From: Panonychus citri
Taxonomy: Eukaryota; Arthropoda; Arachnida; Trombidiformes; Tetranychidae
Length of the DNA: 64,000 bases
Assembly: GCF_014898815.1 (NCBI RefSeq)
Contig: NW_026515544.1
Coordinates: forward strand, 682,001 to 746,000
Direction of reading: 5' to 3'
The notes under the pieces are model-generated. The model ran no database searches, had not been told where the DNA came from, and was given only the letters and a program-made list of their open reading frames with translations. Within the stretch, counting starts at the first letter, position 1; each line of letters starts with the position of its first letter. Below are positions 60,340 to 64,000 of the stretch, piece after piece. A program made the position numbers and the translations under genes.

Positions 60340-60888
60340 TTGATCTTGGGGATTTGCTTCGATGAATCAAATGGTCGGTACTTTGGTTATCATTTGTGTG
60401 CATCGTGTAAGGCTTTTTTCCGTCGAAATGCCGATAAAAAAGAGGTAAGTCTTTAGTCGTCTTCGACTTTGTTTTATTTCAGATTTTGATCACTGTTCGT
60501 TTTTTTCGTTCTGCTTCCCATTCAGAAGTTCATCTGTACTTTTAATAATAATTGTGAGATGAATAAGATCACAAGACGTCATTGTCGCAAGTGCCGATTG
60601 GAAAAATGTTTTGCCATTGGAATGAAACGGGAATGGGTTCGATTTGAAGATAAAAGAGTAGATGAAGGGAAGGACAAAGAACCCGTTCCAGGTACATCTG
60701 GTTACATTGGCACTAAACCTCATCACATCTCACGCAGCAGTGAATCAGCTGATGAAGATGATGCCGGTGGGAATAGTGAAGGAAAGAAGTTATCAGCAGT
60801 ATTTGATAATCTACTTGACGATCAAACACTTCACGGACTTTTAGAGGATCTTGATGAACAAACTGTTTCACTAATTTCCATCCAATAG
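60340..60888 (+). pseudogene. HR96-like nuclear receptor DNA-binding-domain fragment
   Basis: Two exon pieces: about 60343-60444 and 60526-60863. The first gives LGICFDESNGRYFGYHLCASCKAFFRRN, a zinc finger 1 with the P-box (CASCKAFF) but with Leu where the first Cys ligand should be. No acceptor is visible before it, so the 5' part is missing. The second gives complete zinc finger 2 (CTFNNNC...CRKCRLEKCFAIGM) and an acidic hinge. No ligand-binding domain follows: from about 60864 the sequence is an inverted copy of the 50.3-50.4 kb block, which supplies the stop at 60886. The sequence of both fingers resembles HR96/NR1-type receptors. A receptor fragment, not a working gene as written. Confidence 0.8.
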
Positions 60889-61013
60889 ATGTCGCCAGTG
60901 TAAACACAAATTCTCTCACATGTTTACCTTTTTTTTGGCTTTTCTACCACCAGATGGCAGTCAGAATTTCGAATTTAATAAATCAAAAAGATTAATTAAT
61001 TAAATTAATTAGT
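60864..61013 (-). repeat. Inverted copy of the FAM210 upstream block
   Basis: Reverse complement of about 50262-50410, including the CTCF-like site (here CCACCAGATGGCAG at 60947-60960) and the GACATCTA module. It links the nuclear-receptor fragment to the truncated FAM210 exon. Confidence 0.88.
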
Positions 61014-61164
61014 CTCCCCTGCTCGTTATGCCGTTTCCATTGCTGGTACTGTGAAAGCGATCAAATTTTTATTAAAACGAGGATTGATTAAACCAGTACC
61101 TCCAAAAGACAAATTGAAAGAAATAGTTTTAAAAAAGGTTTCTGGTAAAAGTAAAACACCATAA
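61014..61164 (+). pseudogene. Truncated FAM210 last exon
   Basis: Direct copy of 51043-51192: reads SPARYAVSIAGTVKAIK through GKSKTP and the same stop. The start codon, targeting region and first membrane helix are missing. The adjoining 3' UTR and pallidin gene are copied as well. Confidence 0.88.
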
Positions 61165-61514
61165 ATCCAACAAGTTTGGGGATTTTACTTATTTTTTGTA
61201 ACCAGTCCAAAATTGATAAACTCTATTAGTTTAAATCATGTACAGTTTCTGTTACCCGAAAATCAATTGATGGTCATCATGTTCCCGAAACAAATTATCT
61301 GTTGACTTAAATTTCGCTCCTAAAGTATCAAGTATGAAATACTTGTAGTAACAATATATTTAGACTTGTGGATCATCTGATTGTTTACATTTTTCTTTTA
61401 TTTTGTTAATGAGAAAAACATCAACTTCTCCTATTCCTTTTTTTTCGTAATTTTCTTCTTTCAAGTGAGAGTCTCAATTGATTATCTAAGGGATAAAATT
61501 GTCAAACCAATAAC

Positions 61515-61916
61515 ATGGAAGAAGAAAATGAAACCAATGATTCTCTTTCTCTTCCTCTTCCTACTTCATCATGTTCATCGAAAAATTTACCTCATTCATT
61601 TAATCAACTGTTAGAATATCAATTGTCTCTCAATGAAATGTTGGATCAAGAGAATTCACGTTTCTCCGAATTTACTCAACCTTTGGAAATCGAGAATCTA
61701 ATTAATCAATCGACTCATTATCTGACCAAAATGAACAATGTGAAAAAAGACATGGAATTTGTGACGGAAAAAGCTGAACGAATCAGGAAACGAGGATTAA
61801 AATTACAAGAAATTATTCAGAAACAAATATTGGAAAAAGAGATGAGAAAAGATCAACAACTCCAACGGGAAAAACAACTCGCACCAGTGATAATCGGTAA
61901 ATCGGCCAAAAAGTGA
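61515..61916 (+). CDS. BLOC1S6: BLOC-1 subunit 6 (pallidin), copy 2
   Basis: 133 residues, identical to copy 1 except for loss of one Leu-Pro pair in the Ser/Leu/Pro-rich start (a CTTCCT unit). The whole helical region is intact. It keeps the 5' acceptor-like site and 3' flank of copy 1, so it may be expressed, though its upstream FAM210 neighbour is truncated. Near identity means very recent duplication, gene conversion or an unmerged haplotype. Confidence 0.82.
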   Translation: MEEENETNDSLSLPLPTSSCSSKNLPHSFNQLLEYQLSLNEMLDQENSRFSEFTQPLEIENLINQSTHYLTKMNNVKKDMEFVTEKAERIRKRGLKLQEIIQKQILEKEMRKDQQLQREKQLAPVIIGKSAKK

Positions 61917-62280
61917 ATTTCCCAGTTCGATCAAATTGTTATCCATTTTGTTGAATAAAATCAAATAAATGTGATTCTTATTTATTGTACGTACGAGACA
62001 ATTAATCTAATAGATTATTCATTTGATTGTTGAAAATTACGTTTTCTCAGATCGTCATGTCTTCTTAGTCGACAATTTGTCAACAATTAGAATTACAATG
62101 TTGGAATTGTTTTATTATGTACATTGTGTATCAGAGTTTAATTAGAATGAAATTTTGTTGAAAATCTCTGTTGTATTAAATTGGAAGTTGTAAGAAATAT
62201 AAAAGATCAAATTTGGATACTAAAATGTTCAACTTGATTTGAATTCTCTGAGTTTTCTGATAATCTTGGAAAAGATTAAA

Positions 62281-63210
62281 TTAAATCCAAGTGTAACAAA
62301 TTGGATTCTCTTCCGTTGCTTTTTGCTTCGTCTTTTTGATAAACTCTTCACCCGCTAATCGAAGGTCATAAGCGAGTCCTAACCAAGCAGCGATATCGAT
62401 GAAAATCTTTGAGGTGTTGATTGTTTTACCTAATTCACTTATGGAGTAATCGTAAGGAAAAGTGTGATGGAAATTGTGATAAGCTTCACCGGCGGTGATT
62501 AACTGCATGAATCCATTGTCAGCAGCTGATATTTTCTTATTATAAGGCCGTTTCCCGACGGTGTGACAAATGCTGCCCACAATTCCGTGCATATGTATTA
62601 CCACGAATGATTTGGAACAACCAGCAATAAGAAATGAGTTTAATAAACTTTCGTTCCAAAGTAAAACTGGAACTGAAACTGGAAAAATAAACGCAAAAAG
62701 AATGACCATTGGAACGTAATATCTGTTGATAAGAACAATCAAGTTAATTGTTGTCGCATCACAAATGAATTCGACACCATAATCATTATGAATTAAACTC
62801 ACTTGTGTTGGAACATCACAAATGGATCTTTCAAAATATCGTCATAACTTATATTCTTGACCTTTTCCCGATACTCAGGGTGATCTTTAAGCAATCGATA
62901 TCCGACCTGAGCAAACCAAAAGCCTCGATTAATATTTTGAGGGTCACCATTAGTGTCCAGGTATTTATGATGAGCTCGATGGTGTTCAACATAATGATAA
63001 ATGGAATTCTAATTTCAAATTGAATAAAGTGAACGAATTAAACAATTAACTGGTAATTTCAATCGAAAGTGACCTTTACCTCTGCTCCCATAGTTTGCAT
63101 AACAACCAATAGTAACTTTAAAGGCCATTTGGCTTTAAACGCGTGATGTGACCATAAACGATGAGCGCCAACACTCACACCGATCCCACCACAAGTAATT
63201 AAAGCGAAAC
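62281..63210 (-). CDS. Acyl-CoA delta-9 desaturase, exons 2 to 4 (first exon not found here)
   Basis: ER membrane di-iron enzyme that introduces a delta-9 double bond into fatty acyl-CoA. Exons 63210-63080, 63008-62803 and 62722-62281 are phase-consistent and carry all three histidine boxes: HRLWSHH, EHHRAHH and HNFHH, plus DTNGDP and the C-terminal AWLGLAYDLR. The open acceptor of exon 63210 needs a preceding phase-1 exon; the sequence to 64000 shows none. An exon with the right phase is at 53496-53091, but it lies downstream in transcription order, so it cannot be cis-spliced to these exons as assembled. The true first exon probably lies beyond the window end. Confidence 0.88.
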
Positions 63211-64000
63211 CTAATTTCAAAATGGTAAACAAGACAAGGAATCAATTAATTAAGACGATTTAGCAAATTAAATTGTTTTTCTTTGCTATATTGATCAATC
63301 TAAATCAATAATCTCTCACCTCCCATTGTTTGTCATTAGCTTATTATCTGAATAACAATTAGCGATATTACTAAACAACATGTTGAGACCAATTGATGTT
63401 AATCAGTTAATACATTTCGATTGTATCATGATGATATTAATTGTGTGACCCTTTTGTTATCAATTGTGAAAATAAGGTTACTTTCAATTTAACTGGTCAA
63501 GCTAAATTAGTAGTGACCATTTGTTTGTTTCCTGTTGATAATTTTGAGTGATTCAAATGACCTCAACTCGATATGATTAACATTTTTTTCACTATTATCA
63601 TATTAATTAACCAGAATCTCATGTTAATTGTGACAATTTCCCTGTAATCATCAACCACACAATGGGATAGGATTCTCATTTTAATTAATTTCAACACTTT
63701 CAACAAGTATTAACCTTTAATTGACCTTAACTTATTAATGTAATTAATTTGATTGACAAATGTTGACCATGTTAATTGCATTGTTTGATTCTGGTTAATT
63801 ATTTGTGTGATTATCTATTATTTTGAAACTTTGTTTTTTCATAATCAACAAATTACTATGTCAAGATTTCCTTGAAAATACAATTTGATTGTTAATAATA
63901 CAAATATATTTGTAAATTAAATTAACTCTATTACTACAATCAATTTGTTAATATCATTATTTTGACACATTTTTCACAATTAACTTTAATTTTCCATCAT
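63211..64000. other. AT-rich, probable first intron of the desaturase
   Basis: No exon or other gene seen to the end of the window. Confidence 0.4.

Noticed and set aside
53091..63210. Joining exon 1 at 53.1-53.5 kb to exons 2-4 at 62.3-63.2 kb as one gene
   Set aside because: Phases fit, but on the minus strand exon 1 lies downstream of exons 2-4, so cis-splicing is impossible as assembled.

Overview
This is eukaryotic, intron-bearing nuclear DNA, very AT-rich outside exons. Most introns are short (60-700 bp) with GT/AG ends. The genes are animal housekeeping and developmental genes, and TTAGG repeats (the usual arthropod telomere unit) are present. Compact genes, AT-rich DNA and an HR96-like receptor fragment fit a small chelicerate, probably a mite; the species assignment is inference.

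Layout. 0.9-6.9 kb: ZP-domain membrane protein (-) with a 4 kb intron. 9.3-11.9 kb: xylulokinase (+). 12.3-12.8 kb: small Pro-rich secreted protein (-). 13.8-19.9 kb: left arm of a large inverted duplication, carrying an inhibitor of apoptosis (IAP) and exocyst Sec8, both +. 21.1-23.6 kb: mitochondrial leucyl-tRNA synthetase (+). 23.8-28.9 kb: secreted two-VWC mucin-like protein (-). 30.1-31.7 kb: PRPF38B (+). 32.0-32.5 kb: EDF1/MBF1 (-). 34.2-35.7 kb: RNF14 RBR ubiquitin ligase (+). 35.7-41.4 kb: right arm, with damaged Sec8 and IAP copies, both -. 41.5-42.8 kb: SLC35B1 (+). 43.2-44.8 kb: eIF3m (-). 46.8 kb: possible secreted peptide. 47.6-49.0 kb: NDRG (-). 49.9-53.5 kb: FAM210-like, BLOC1S6/pallidin and a broken acyl-CoA desaturase. 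54.2-58.0 kb: ARHGAP39/Vilse RhoGAP (+). 59.1-60.1 kb: a 530-bp tandem duplication. 60.35-60.9 kb: nuclear-receptor fragment. 61.0-63.2 kb: second, shuffled copy of the FAM210 tail, pallidin and desaturase.

The genes do not form one pathway. The notable content is structural. There is a 6-kb inverted duplication with 15.8 kb between its arms. It contains a small hAT-type MITE with perfect TIRs and 8-bp target duplication, a short retroposed 3' end, and interstitial telomeric repeats at one breakpoint. A second rearranged duplication has separated the exons of a desaturase gene. Disruptions of duplicated exons are strikingly deletion-only and clustered, so long-read consensus error or unmerged haplotypes must be weighed against real pseudogenisation. 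I did not find a new defence or operon-like system; the best candidates for new biology are the duplication architecture and a shared composite promoter module upstream of eIF3m and the FAM210-like gene.
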